Assembly (NCBI RefSeq): GCF_009826935.1
Contig: NZ_WUMN01000004.1
Span: 372,001-436,000 of the forward strand
Length of the DNA stretch: 64,000 bases
Origin: Flavobacterium sp. Sd200
GTDB taxonomy: Bacteria > Bacteroidota > Bacteroidia > Flavobacteriales > Flavobacteriaceae
Direction: 5' to 3'
In this document: positions 14,964 through 23,380 of the stretch, one piece after another
How the letters are laid out: each line of letters begins with the position of its first letter
How positions within the stretch are numbered: the first letter of the stretch is position 1
Notes under the pieces: model-generated
Told to the model about the DNA's origin: nothing
Databases searched by the model: none
The model's input: only the letters and a program-made list of their open reading frames with translations
Program-made: the position numbers and the translations under genes

Positions 14964-17900
14964 ATGGCATCAAACAAAAAATACTGGCAAAGTGTTGAGG
15001 AGCTTAATGAAAACAGCTCTATTGTTGAGAAGCTGAGAAACAATGAGTTTGTTGAGGAGATCCCCACGGATGAATTTCTTGGCGACAAGGAAGCTTTGTC
15101 ATCTTCTTCTACAAGCCGTCGTGACTTTTTAAAATATGTAGGGTTTAGTACAGCTGCGGCTTCGCTTGCGGCATGTGAAGGCCCAGTTGTAAAAGCTATA
15201 CCATATGTGGTTCAGCCGGAGGAGATTATTCCGGGTGTTGCTGATTATTATGCTACTACTATAGCAGATGGTTTTGATTTTGCCAACATACTTATAAAAA
15301 CCCGTGAGGGGCGTCCTATAAAAGTTGAGAACAATATGCTTGCAGGGGCTAAAGTTGCTGCAAATGGTAGGGTTCATGCGTCTGTACTTTCTCTTTATGA
15401 CAGCATGCGTTTAAAACAACCTGTGGTTTCAGGTAAACCTGCAACATGGGCTGATGTAGATGCTAAAGTTAAGGAAAGTCTTTCTCAGGCTGCGGCCGGA
15501 GGCGGTCAGGTTGTGGTGCTTACAGGTACTACTGCAAGTCCTTCTACTGATAAGCTGATTGCTGAGTTTGGGGCTAAATATCCGGGCTTTAAGCATGTAG
15601 TTTATGATGCTGTTTCATCTTCTGAGGCTTTAGATGCTTTCCAGGCGGTGTATGGTGAAAGGGCTCTTGCTGATTACGATTTTGGTAAGGCTGATGTTAT
15701 CCTTTCTGTTGGTGCTGATTTTGTTGGCGACTGGCAAGGCGGTGGTTATGATTCGGGTTATACTCTTGGTCGTATCCCTAAAAACGGAAAAATGTCTAAG
15801 CATATCCAAATAGAGTCTAACATGTCTCTTACAGGTGCCAATGCAGACAAACGTATTCCATTGACTGTTACAGAGCAAAAATATGCTCTTGTTAAAATAT
15901 ATAACATCATTACAGGTTCTTCTGTAAGTGTTCCGGATGTTACAAAACCTTATGACCAGGCAGTTGCAAATGCTGCTAACCAGCTTAAAGCTGCGGGTAG
16001 TAAAGGTGTTCTTGTAACTGGTCTTGATGATGTAAATGCTCAGTTGCTTGCTATTGCAATTAATAACGCGCTTCAATCTGCTGCATTTAATCCTGCCGGA
16101 GCACGTTATGTTCGTAAGGGTGATGCTAAAGCAGTTGCTCAGCTTGTAGCTGACATGAAAGCCGGTTCTGTGCATACTCTTATCATGAACAATGTTAACC
16201 CTGTGTACACACTTCCCAATAGTGCTGATTTTACAGAGGGTCTTAAAAAAGTAAAACTTTCAGTTTCTTTCTCTCTTAAAGAAGATGAAACTGCTTCAAT
16301 ATCTACAGTGGCTGCGGCAGCGCCTCACTATCTTGAGGCTTGGGGTGATGTTACAATTGCTAAAGGTTACTATGCAATTACACAACCTACTATCCGTCCG
16401 CTGTTCAATACAAAACAATTCCAGGATGCGCTTCTTTCATGGTCTGGTAATGCTCAGTCTTACTATGATTATCTAAGGGCATTCACTCCAACTTATATTG
16501 CTGGTAAAACATGGAACCAATTGGTTCATGATGGTGTGCATGTACCTGAAGTAGCTGCTACTGTTACCGCAGCGTCTGCTGATTTTGGCAGTGCTGCTTC
16601 GACTCTTGCTTCTGCTAAGAAATCAGGTGGTTTAGAGCTTGTACTTTATACTAAAGTTGGTCTTGGAGACGGCCAGCAGGCTAACAACCCATGGTTGCAG
16701 GAGTTCCCGGATCCTATTACGAGAGTATCTTGGGATAACTATATAACGGTTTCTAAAGCTGATGCTGAAGCTCTTGGTTTAGAAAACTATAATGTGGCAA
16801 ACGGTGGTCTTAATGGTAGCTATGTTACTGTAGAGGCTAATGGAAAAAAACTGGAAAAAGTTCCGGTAATCATTCAGCCGGGTCAGGCAAAAGGATCTGT
16901 GGGTATCGCTCTTGGATACGGTCGCCAGGCTGCTATGAAAAAAGAAATGGTTGTAGGTGTTAATGCTTACACATTATATAACAACTTTAACTCTTTCCAA
17001 TCGGTTAAACTTACTAAGGAGAACGGAGATGACCATGAGTTTGCATGCGTTCAGCTGCAAAAAACACTTATGGGTAGGGGAGATATTGTTAAAGAAGCTA
17101 CACTTAAAGATTTTAATGAAAAAGACGCTGCTGACTGGAACATCATGCCGGTAGTATCTTATGATCATAAGGAAGTTCCTGCTGCTTCAATTGACCTTTG
17201 GGAGTCTTTTGACAGAACTACAGGACACCACTTTAACTTATCTATCGATCTTAACGCCTGTACAGGTTGTGGTGCATGTGTAATTGCATGTCATGCTGAA
17301 AACAACGTTCCTGTTGTAGGTAAGAGCGAAATAAGAAGAAGCCGCGATATGCACTGGTTGCGTATTGACAGATATTATTCTTCTAAAGAAACATTTGCAG
17401 GTGATGTAGAGCTAAAAGAAAGTGCAAGCGGACTGATGAACTCTATTGAAACATTCAATGCAATGGAAGATCCGTCTGAGAATCCTCAGGTAGTATTCCA
17501 ACCGGTAATGTGTCAGCACTGTAACCACGCACCTTGTGAAACTGTATGTCCGGTGGCTGCAACTTCCCACGGTCGTCAGGGGCAAAACCACATGGCTTAC
17601 AACCGTTGTGTGGGTACCCGTTACTGTGCAAATAACTGTCCTTATAAAGTGCGCCGTTTTAACTGGTTCCTTTACAACAAGAACAGTGATTTTGATTACC
17701 ACATGAACGATGATCTTGGACGTATGGTTCTTAACCCTGATGTTAACGTTCGTTCAAGAGGTGTTATGGAAAAATGTTCTTTCTGTATCCAGTCTACACA
17801 GGCAGTTATCCTTAAAGCTAAACGTGAAGGAAGAACTGTTGCAAAAGGAGAATTTAACGATGCCTGCGCCTGTTCGGCTGCTTGCAGCACCGGTGCAATG

Positions 17901-18032
17901 GTATTTGGTGATGTAAACGATAAGGAAGATCCTATCGTAAGGCTTAAAGAAGATGATAGGGCTTACCACCTGCTTAGCCACATTGGTACGCAGCCTAATG
18001 TATTCTACCACGTTAAAGTAAGGAATACATAG
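14964..18032 (+). CDS. actB: alternative complex III subunit ActB (molybdopterin-like/Fe-S fusion)
   Basis: 1022 residues. A twin-arginine signal 'SRRDFLKYVGFS' lies at residues 51-62 and is followed by a Cys at 71 ('LAACEGP') that could be lipidated. Residues up to about 700 resemble molybdopterin oxidoreductases; in known ACIII this part binds no Mo cofactor. The C-terminal third is a ferredoxin-like module with cysteine clusters at about 766 ('CTGCGACVIAC'), 850 ('CQHCNHAPCETVC'), 881 ('CVGTRYCANNC') and 938 ('CSFC'...'CACSAAC'), consistent with three [4Fe-4S] and one [3Fe-4S]. It sits on the periplasmic face and takes electrons from quinol. It lies 33 bp after actA. Confidence 0.96.
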   Translation: MASNKKYWQSVEELNENSSIVEKLRNNEFVEEIPTDEFLGDKEALSSSSTSRRDFLKYVGFSTAAASLAACEGPVVKAIPYVVQPEEIIPGVADYYATTIADGFDFANILIKTREGRPIKVENNMLAGAKVAANGRVHASVLSLYDSMRLKQPVVSGKPATWADVDAKVKESLSQAAAGGGQVVVLTGTTASPSTDKLIAEFGAKYPGFKHVVYDAVSSSEALDAFQAVYGERALADYDFGKADVILSVGADFVGDWQGGGYDSGYTLGRIPKNGKMSKHIQIESNMSLTGANADKRIPLTVTEQKYALVKIYNIITGSSVSVPDVTKPYDQAVANAANQLKAAGSKGVLVTGLDDVNAQLLAIAINNALQSAAFNPAGARYVRKGDAKAVAQLVADMKAGSVHTLIMNNVNPVYTLPNSADFTEGLKKVKLSVSFSLKEDETASISTVAAAAPHYLEAWGDVTIAKGYYAITQPTIRPLFNTKQFQDALLSWSGNAQSYYDYLRAFTPTYIAGKTWNQLVHDGVHVPEVAATVTAASADFGSAASTLASAKKSGGLELVLYTKVGLGDGQQANNPWLQEFPDPITRVSWDNYITVSKADAEALGLENYNVANGGLNGSYVTVEANGKKLEKVPVIIQPGQAKGSVGIALGYGRQAAMKKEMVVGVNAYTLYNNFNSFQSVKLTKENGDDHEFACVQLQKTLMGRGDIVKEATLKDFNEKDAADWNIMPVVSYDHKEVPAASIDLWESFDRTTGHHFNLSIDLNACTGCGACVIACHAENNVPVVGKSEIRRSRDMHWLRIDRYYSSKETFAGDVELKESASGLMNSIETFNAMEDPSENPQVVFQPVMCQHCNHAPCETVCPVAATSHGRQGQNHMAYNRCVGTRYCANNCPYKVRRFNWFLYNKNSDFDYHMNDDLGRMVLNPDVNVRSRGVMEKCSFCIQSTQAVILKAKREGRTVAKGEFNDACACSAACSTGAMVFGDVNDKEDPIVRLKEDDRAYHLLSHIGTQPNVFYHVKVRNT

Positions 18033-18071
18033 TAGTAAAAAGTATTAATAAAGAAACAAACATAAAAATTT

Positions 18072-19490
18072 ATGTCGTCTCATTACGAAGCTCCCATTAG
18101 AAAACCTTTAATTATAGGTGACAAATCTTATCACGATGTAACAGTTGATGTTGCAAGGCCGGTAGAAGGCAGGGCTAATAAGCAATGGTGGATAGCATTT
18201 ACCATAGCTCTTGCAGCTTTCCTTTGGGGTGTAGGTTGTGTTGCCTATACAGTTGGAACAGGTATTGGTACATGGGGATCTAACAAAACAATTGGTTGGG
18301 CCTGGGATATTACTAACTTTGTATGGTGGGTAGGTATCGGTCACGCCGGTACGCTAATCTCTGCTGTACTATTATTATTCCGCCAAAAATGGAGAATGGC
18401 GATTAACCGTTCTGCAGAGGCGATGACAATCTTCTCTGTAATCCAGGCAGCAATGTTCCCGGTATTTCACATGGGACGTCCATGGTTAGCATACTGGGTA
18501 ATGCCAATTCCTAACCAGTTTGGGTCACTTTGGGTAAACTTTAATTCACCGCTACTTTGGGACGTATTTGCGATCTCTACATATCTTTCGGTATCATTAG
18601 TTTTCTGGTGGACAGGTTTGCTTCCTGACTTCGCAATGCTTCGCGACAGGGCTATTACTCCGTTTACAAAAAGAGTATATTCTATATTGAGTTTCGGTTG
18701 GAGCGGACGTGCAAAAGACTGGCAACGTTTTGAAGAGGTTTCTCTTGTGCTTGCAGGTCTTGCTACCCCTCTTGTACTTTCTGTACACACCATCGTATCG
18801 TTTGACTTTGCTACATCGGTAATACCGGGATGGCATACAACGATCCTTCCGCCTTACTTTGTTGCGGGAGCTATCTTCTCAGGATTCGCAATGGTTAACA
18901 CCCTTCTTATCATCATGAGAAAAGTATCTAATCTTGAAGCTTATATTACAGTTCAGCACATAGAACTAATGAATATTGTAATCATGATTACAGGTTCGAT
19001 AGTAGGTGTGGCTTATATTACTGAGTTATTTATTGCATGGTACTCTGGTGTAGAGTATGAGCAGTATGCCTTCATCAACAGGGCTACAGGACCTTACTGG
19101 TGGTCTTACTGGTTGATGATGACATGTAACGTGATCTCTCCGCAGGTAATGTGGTTTAAAAAGATCAGGACAAGTATTATGGTGTCTTTCATCATTTCAA
19201 TTGTGGTTAACGTAGGTATGTGGTTTGAGCGTTTTGTAATTATCGTTACATCACTACACAGAGACTACCTTCCATCTTCATGGACCATGTTCCAGCCTAC
19301 ATTTGTAGATGCCGGTTTCTATATTGGTACAATAGGTTTCTTCTTTGTATTGTTCCTGCTTTATTCAAGGAGTTTCCCTGTAATTGCACAGGCAGAGGTT
19401 AAATCTATCATGAAAACAAGCAGCGAGAAATATAAAAAGCTGCACGAAAGCCACGATAACCATTCACATTCAGAACATAATCATCACTAA
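18072..19490 (+). CDS. actC: alternative complex III subunit ActC (NrfD/PsrC-like)
   Basis: 472 residues with about ten membrane helices of the NrfD/PsrC family, beginning 'RPVEGRANKQWWIAFTIALA' and including 'VWWVGIGHAGTLISA' and 'FPVFHMGRPWLAYW', which are typical quinol-site segments. It is the membrane quinol-oxidising subunit that contacts ActB. The last 16 residues are a His-rich tail (seven His, '...HDNHSHSEHNHH'), an unusual end discussed in the findings. Only 4 bp separate it from actD. Confidence 0.95.
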   Translation: MSSHYEAPIRKPLIIGDKSYHDVTVDVARPVEGRANKQWWIAFTIALAAFLWGVGCVAYTVGTGIGTWGSNKTIGWAWDITNFVWWVGIGHAGTLISAVLLLFRQKWRMAINRSAEAMTIFSVIQAAMFPVFHMGRPWLAYWVMPIPNQFGSLWVNFNSPLLWDVFAISTYLSVSLVFWWTGLLPDFAMLRDRAITPFTKRVYSILSFGWSGRAKDWQRFEEVSLVLAGLATPLVLSVHTIVSFDFATSVIPGWHTTILPPYFVAGAIFSGFAMVNTLLIIMRKVSNLEAYITVQHIELMNIVIMITGSIVGVAYITELFIAWYSGVEYEQYAFINRATGPYWWSYWLMMTCNVISPQVMWFKKIRTSIMVSFIISIVVNVGMWFERFVIIVTSLHRDYLPSSWTMFQPTFVDAGFYIGTIGFFFVLFLLYSRSFPVIAQAEVKSIMKTSSEKYKKLHESHDNHSHSEHNHH

Positions 19491-19494
19491 GAAC

Positions 19495-20019
19495 ATGAGC
19501 AATAAAGTTTTACATGTATTGTACAATGACGATGATATCCTAATGGATGCAGTTAAGAAAACACGCGCTGCGCATCATCACATTGAAGAAGTTTTCACTC
19601 CTTTCCCGGTGCACGGGCTTGACAAAGCCATAGGACTTCCTCACACAAGAATAGCTATTGCCTCATTTATATATGGATTAATAGGCTTAACAGTAGCAAC
19701 TACAATGATGCGATACATCATGATAGTAGACTGGCCACAGGATATTGGTGGTAAGCCAAGCTTTAGCTACATCGAGAATATGCCGGCTTTTGTTCCGGTT
19801 ATGTTTGAGATGACAGTATTTTTTGCTGCTCACTTAATGGTTATTACTTTTTACATGAGAAGTAAATTATGGCCGTTTAAAGCTGCCGAAAACCCGGATG
19901 TAAGAACTACAGACGACCACTTTTTAATGGAAGTAGCCGTTAATGGCAACGAAGATGAATTAGTTACATTTTTTCAGAATACCGGAGCTGTAGAGGTAAA
20001 AGTAGTTGAAAAGCATTAA
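19495..20019 (+). CDS. actD: alternative complex III subunit ActD (DUF3341)
   Basis: 174 residues, DUF3341. It starts with an ATP-grasp-like small domain ('VLYNDDDILMDAVKKTR', 'EEVFTPFPVHGLDKAIG') and has two membrane helices at about residues 60-80 and 100-125. It is a peripheral scaffold subunit of ACIII. It lies 4 bp after actC, with 9 bp to the likely actE ATG. Confidence 0.93.
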   Translation: MSNKVLHVLYNDDDILMDAVKKTRAAHHHIEEVFTPFPVHGLDKAIGLPHTRIAIASFIYGLIGLTVATTMMRYIMIVDWPQDIGGKPSFSYIENMPAFVPVMFEMTVFFAAHLMVITFYMRSKLWPFKAAENPDVRTTDDHFLMEVAVNGNEDELVTFFQNTGAVEVKVVEKH

Positions 20020-20028
20020 TTGAAACGT

Positions 20029-20574
20029 ATGAAAGCATTATCTAAAATAGTAGGATTGGCAGCTGTTTTTGCAGCGCTAACCTCGTGCCATAACAAGCAG
20101 GAGCCAAACTACCAATATTTTCCTAACATGTATGAGTCTGTAGCTTATGAGCCTTATGTGGAGTCTGCTGCGTTCTCTAACGGAAAAGAGGGTCAGTTGC
20201 CTGCTAAAGGTTCTGTTCCAAGAGGCTTTACTCCTTATGAGTATGCTAATACTCCGGCAGATTATGAGAGAGCTAAAGCAGAACTTAAGTCTCCGTTAGA
20301 TTCTACACAGGTAGACCTTAAAAAAGGTGAAGAGCTATTTACTATTTACTGTGCTATTTGCCACGGTGATAAGGGTGATGGTAAAGGTAACCTTGCAAAG
20401 AGGGAAAAATTTGCCGGTGTACCTAACTATAAAGACAGGGTTATTACTGAGGGAAGTATTTTCCACGTAGAAACTTACGGTCTTAACATGATGGGATCTC
20501 ACGCAAACCAACTTTCTCAGGAAGAGCGTTGGCAGGTTGCCCACTATGTAATGAAACTTAAGAGTGAATTATAA
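20029..20574 (+). CDS. actE: alternative complex III subunit ActE, monohaem lipoprotein cytochrome c
   Basis: 181 residues from ATG 20029. A TTG at 20020 directly after the actD stop is possible, but the ATG places the lipoprotein signal properly. The lipobox ends 'ALTSC' with the lipidated Cys at 20. One haem c motif CAICH lies at 108-112 ('YCAICHGDKGDGKG'), and a Met ligand is available in 'GLNMMGSHANQLS'. It is a membrane-anchored periplasmic cytochrome c that passes electrons out of ACIII. It is preceded by actD and followed 26 bp later by actF. Confidence 0.94.
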   Translation: MKALSKIVGLAAVFAALTSCHNKQEPNYQYFPNMYESVAYEPYVESAAFSNGKEGQLPAKGSVPRGFTPYEYANTPADYERAKAELKSPLDSTQVDLKKGEELFTIYCAICHGDKGDGKGNLAKREKFAGVPNYKDRVITEGSIFHVETYGLNMMGSHANQLSQEERWQVAHYVMKLKSEL

Positions 20575-20600
20575 TTGTAGAACACTGAAAGCATAAATAT

Positions 20601-22139
20601 ATGTACACATTTTCTAGTAAATTAAAAACTTTAGCTTTTATACTTATGGTCGTTGGTATCATAGGTGTTGGTTATAGTTTTTTTACTGCACCAAAAACTC
20701 TTGAAGAGGCAGAAGCAATAATTGCAGCGCAACATCATGGCGGACATGGCGAAGCTGCCCATCACGAAGGCACTCATTCTGAAACTCATGAAAATAAAGC
20801 TGATGAAGCTCATGTTACACATGTAGAAGACACCGTTAAAGAGGGACATAAGCTTACTGACGAAGAGAAAGCCCATCTTGCTTCAGACAGTGTTTCTTCA
20901 ATCGTTGCCACAGCTCCTGCTGCTCACGATTCGGCTGTTGCCGAAGAGAGCCATGAGGCTCATGCCGAGGCTGCTGTTGCGGGTCATGATGCCCACAAAG
21001 CACATGATGCACACGCTACTCATGACGAACACAAAGAACACGCTGAGCACGTTTTCCATCAATTACAAAATAAGCCTTGGGCTGCGGTATATGTTGCTGC
21101 TTTGTTCTTCATGCTTATTTCTTTAGGTGTACTTGCTTTCTATGCTATACAAAATGCTGCTCAGGCAGGTTGGTCTCCCGTACTTTTCAGAGTTATGGAA
21201 GGTATAACGAGCTACCTTATTCCTGGTGCTATAATAGTATTTATATTTCTTGTTGTCGGCGTACTTCATTTTCACCATTTATTTATATGGCTTGATCCTG
21301 AAGTTGTGGCAGAAGATCACCTTATTCAACAAAAATCAGGTTACCTTAACGGTACATTTTTCTTAATCAGAGCTGCTGTGTTTATTGGTGGATGGATTTT
21401 TTATCGTCAGTATTCAAGAAAACAATCTCTTGCGCAGGATGAAGCTACTGATAACCTTTCTTATAAAAAATCATTTAAAGGCGCTGCTGCTTTCCTTGTG
21501 TTCTTTATCGTATCAGAATCGATCATGTCTTGGGACTGGATTATGTCTGTAGATCCACACTGGTATAGCACACTATTTGGATGGTATGTATTTGCAAGTT
21601 TCTTTGTAAGCGGTATCACTACAATTGCACTTATAACGCTTTACCTTAAATCTAAAGGATATCTTGAGTATGTTAATACAAGCCACATCCATGACCTTGC
21701 TAAATTTATGTTTGGTATCAGCGTTTTCTGGACCTACCTTTGGTTCTCTCAGTTCATGCTAATGTGGTATGCTGATATGCCCGAAGAGGTTGTGTATTTT
21801 AAAATGCGTATAGAGAACTATAACCTGCCTTTCTTTGGTATGGTAGCTATGAACTTCCTGTTCCCGGTACTTATCCTTATTAATACAGATTTTAAACGTC
21901 TTTCTTGGATTATTGTAATGGCAGGTATCGTGATTCTTTTAGGTCACTATATAGACTTCTTTAACATGATCATGCCGGCTACCGTGGGAGACCAGTGGTT
22001 TATAGGCGCAGGCGAAATAGGTGCTGTATTGTTCTTCCTTGGCCTGTTTATACTTGTGGTGTTTACTGCACTTACTAAAGTGCCGCTATTAGCAAAACGT
22101 AACCCGCTGATTGAAGAAAGTAAGCATTTTCATTATTAA
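20601..22139 (+). CDS. actF: alternative complex III subunit ActF, with His-rich insertion
   Basis: 512 residues. The C-terminal 350 residues form the ActC-like membrane bundle ('WAAVYVAALFFMLISLGVLA', 'SWDWIMSVDPHWYSTLFGWY', 'SQFMLMWYADMPEEVVY'). The first membrane helix is at residues 10-28. Between it and the second (from about 160) lies a hydrophilic segment of 130 residues with 23 His, nine of them spaced exactly three residues apart (129, 132, 135 to 153). The core is the second membrane module of ACIII. The His comb has no counterpart in the catalytic core and suggests metal binding (inference). Confidence 0.93.
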   Translation: MYTFSSKLKTLAFILMVVGIIGVGYSFFTAPKTLEEAEAIIAAQHHGGHGEAAHHEGTHSETHENKADEAHVTHVEDTVKEGHKLTDEEKAHLASDSVSSIVATAPAAHDSAVAEESHEAHAEAAVAGHDAHKAHDAHATHDEHKEHAEHVFHQLQNKPWAAVYVAALFFMLISLGVLAFYAIQNAAQAGWSPVLFRVMEGITSYLIPGAIIVFIFLVVGVLHFHHLFIWLDPEVVAEDHLIQQKSGYLNGTFFLIRAAVFIGGWIFYRQYSRKQSLAQDEATDNLSYKKSFKGAAAFLVFFIVSESIMSWDWIMSVDPHWYSTLFGWYVFASFFVSGITTIALITLYLKSKGYLEYVNTSHIHDLAKFMFGISVFWTYLWFSQFMLMWYADMPEEVVYFKMRIENYNLPFFGMVAMNFLFPVLILINTDFKRLSWIIVMAGIVILLGHYIDFFNMIMPATVGDQWFIGAGEIGAVLFFLGLFILVVFTALTKVPLLAKRNPLIEESKHFHY

Positions 22140-22158
22140 TATTTAAAGTAATAAACAA

Positions 22159-23349
22159 ATGACGAGTTTATTGGTAATTGTAGTTTTAGTTTTATTAGGC
22201 ATTGCAATATGGCAATTAACTAAAATATTCCAGCTAACACAAATTGGAGCTGCTACATATAATGAAAATCCTGAAGTAGCTACAGACAAGGATAACAGCG
22301 TAAACGGATACCTGATGTTTGGCTTTTTAGGCTTCATCTATATCTTTACAATTTATTCGCTGATAAAATGGGGGCACCTTGTATTAGGCACTCCTGCATC
22401 TGAGCACGGCCCACAGTATGATAACCTTATGAACATTTCTCTTGTTCTTATCTTTATCACTCAAACCCTTACTCAGTTCTTATTACATTACTTTGCTTTT
22501 AAATATAAAGGTAAAAAAGGCCAGGTAGCTTTCTACTATGCCGATAACGACAAACTTGAGTTTATTTGGACTATTATTCCGGTAATTGTTCTTGCAGGTC
22601 TTATTCTTTACGGACTTTATGCCTGGACTAACATTATGTTTATCGAAGAAGAGGCTAAAGAAGACGCTATATATGTAGAGGTATACGCCAAACAGTTTAA
22701 CTGGGAGGTTCGTTATGCAGGTGCTGATGGCAAATTAGGTAAAGCTAACGTACGTTACATTGAAGGTGTTAACACTCTTGGTGTTGATATGTCTGACCCT
22801 AATGCTCAGGATGATATTCAGGCAAGTGAACTTCACTTACCAAAAGGGAAACAAATTATTTTTAAATTCCGTTCTCAGGATGTATTGCACTCTGCTTACA
22901 TGCCTCACTTCAGGGCTCAGATGAACGTAGTTCCGGGTATGGTAACCGAATTTGGTTTTGTACCTACGCTTACTACTGATGAGATGCGTCAGAACCCTGC
23001 CATCATGAAGAAAGTGGCACACATCAATGAGATCAGGTCTAAGAAAAGTGCCGAGTTAACTGCCGATGGCGGTACAGCACTTGAGCCATACACATTTGAC
23101 TACTTACTGTTATGTAATAAAATATGTGGTGCTTCTCACTACAACATGCAAATGAAAATTGTTGTTGAAGATGAGGCAAGCTTTAACAAATGGCTTAAAG
23201 ACAAGAAAACATTAGGTGTTGCCGTTAAAGAGGCTAAAGAAGGTGAGGCTGCTCCTGCTACAGAAGAAGCTGTACCTGCAACTCAGGACACAACTAATGC
23301 CGTTAAAGCTGATACTACTGCGGTAGTAGCACAGGTTATCAAAAAATAA
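22159..23349 (+). CDS. ctaC: cytochrome c oxidase subunit II
   Basis: 396 residues. An N-terminal signal/anchor is followed by two further membrane helices (about 50-72 and 130-155) and a cupredoxin domain. The CuA ligands are visible: His244 ('DVLHSAYMPHFRAQ'), Cys319, Cys323, His327 and Met330 in 'CNKICGASHYNM'. The residue after Asn320 is Lys where many oxidases have the backbone-ligand Glu. No C-terminal haem c domain is present, so this is an aa3-type, not caa3-type, subunit. A 45-residue Ala/Glu/Thr-rich tail extends past the domain. It is co-transcribed with ACIII, consistent with an ACIII-oxidase supercomplex. Confidence 0.95.
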   Translation: MTSLLVIVVLVLLGIAIWQLTKIFQLTQIGAATYNENPEVATDKDNSVNGYLMFGFLGFIYIFTIYSLIKWGHLVLGTPASEHGPQYDNLMNISLVLIFITQTLTQFLLHYFAFKYKGKKGQVAFYYADNDKLEFIWTIIPVIVLAGLILYGLYAWTNIMFIEEEAKEDAIYVEVYAKQFNWEVRYAGADGKLGKANVRYIEGVNTLGVDMSDPNAQDDIQASELHLPKGKQIIFKFRSQDVLHSAYMPHFRAQMNVVPGMVTEFGFVPTLTTDEMRQNPAIMKKVAHINEIRSKKSAELTADGGTALEPYTFDYLLLCNKICGASHYNMQMKIVVEDEASFNKWLKDKKTLGVAVKEAKEGEAAPATEEAVPATQDTTNAVKADTTAVVAQVIKK

Positions 23350-23380
23350 TTCTTTTTACAATATATTTAAATAAAGAAAT

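Noticed and set aside
15630..16175. Long open frame opposite actB (181 codons)
   Set aside because: It lies antisense within a conserved gene, has no family resemblance or promoter, and is rich in residues expected from reversed codons.
20020..20028. TTG start of actE directly after actD
   Set aside because: The ATG at 20029 gives a normal lipoprotein signal; the TTG adds three residues without benefit.
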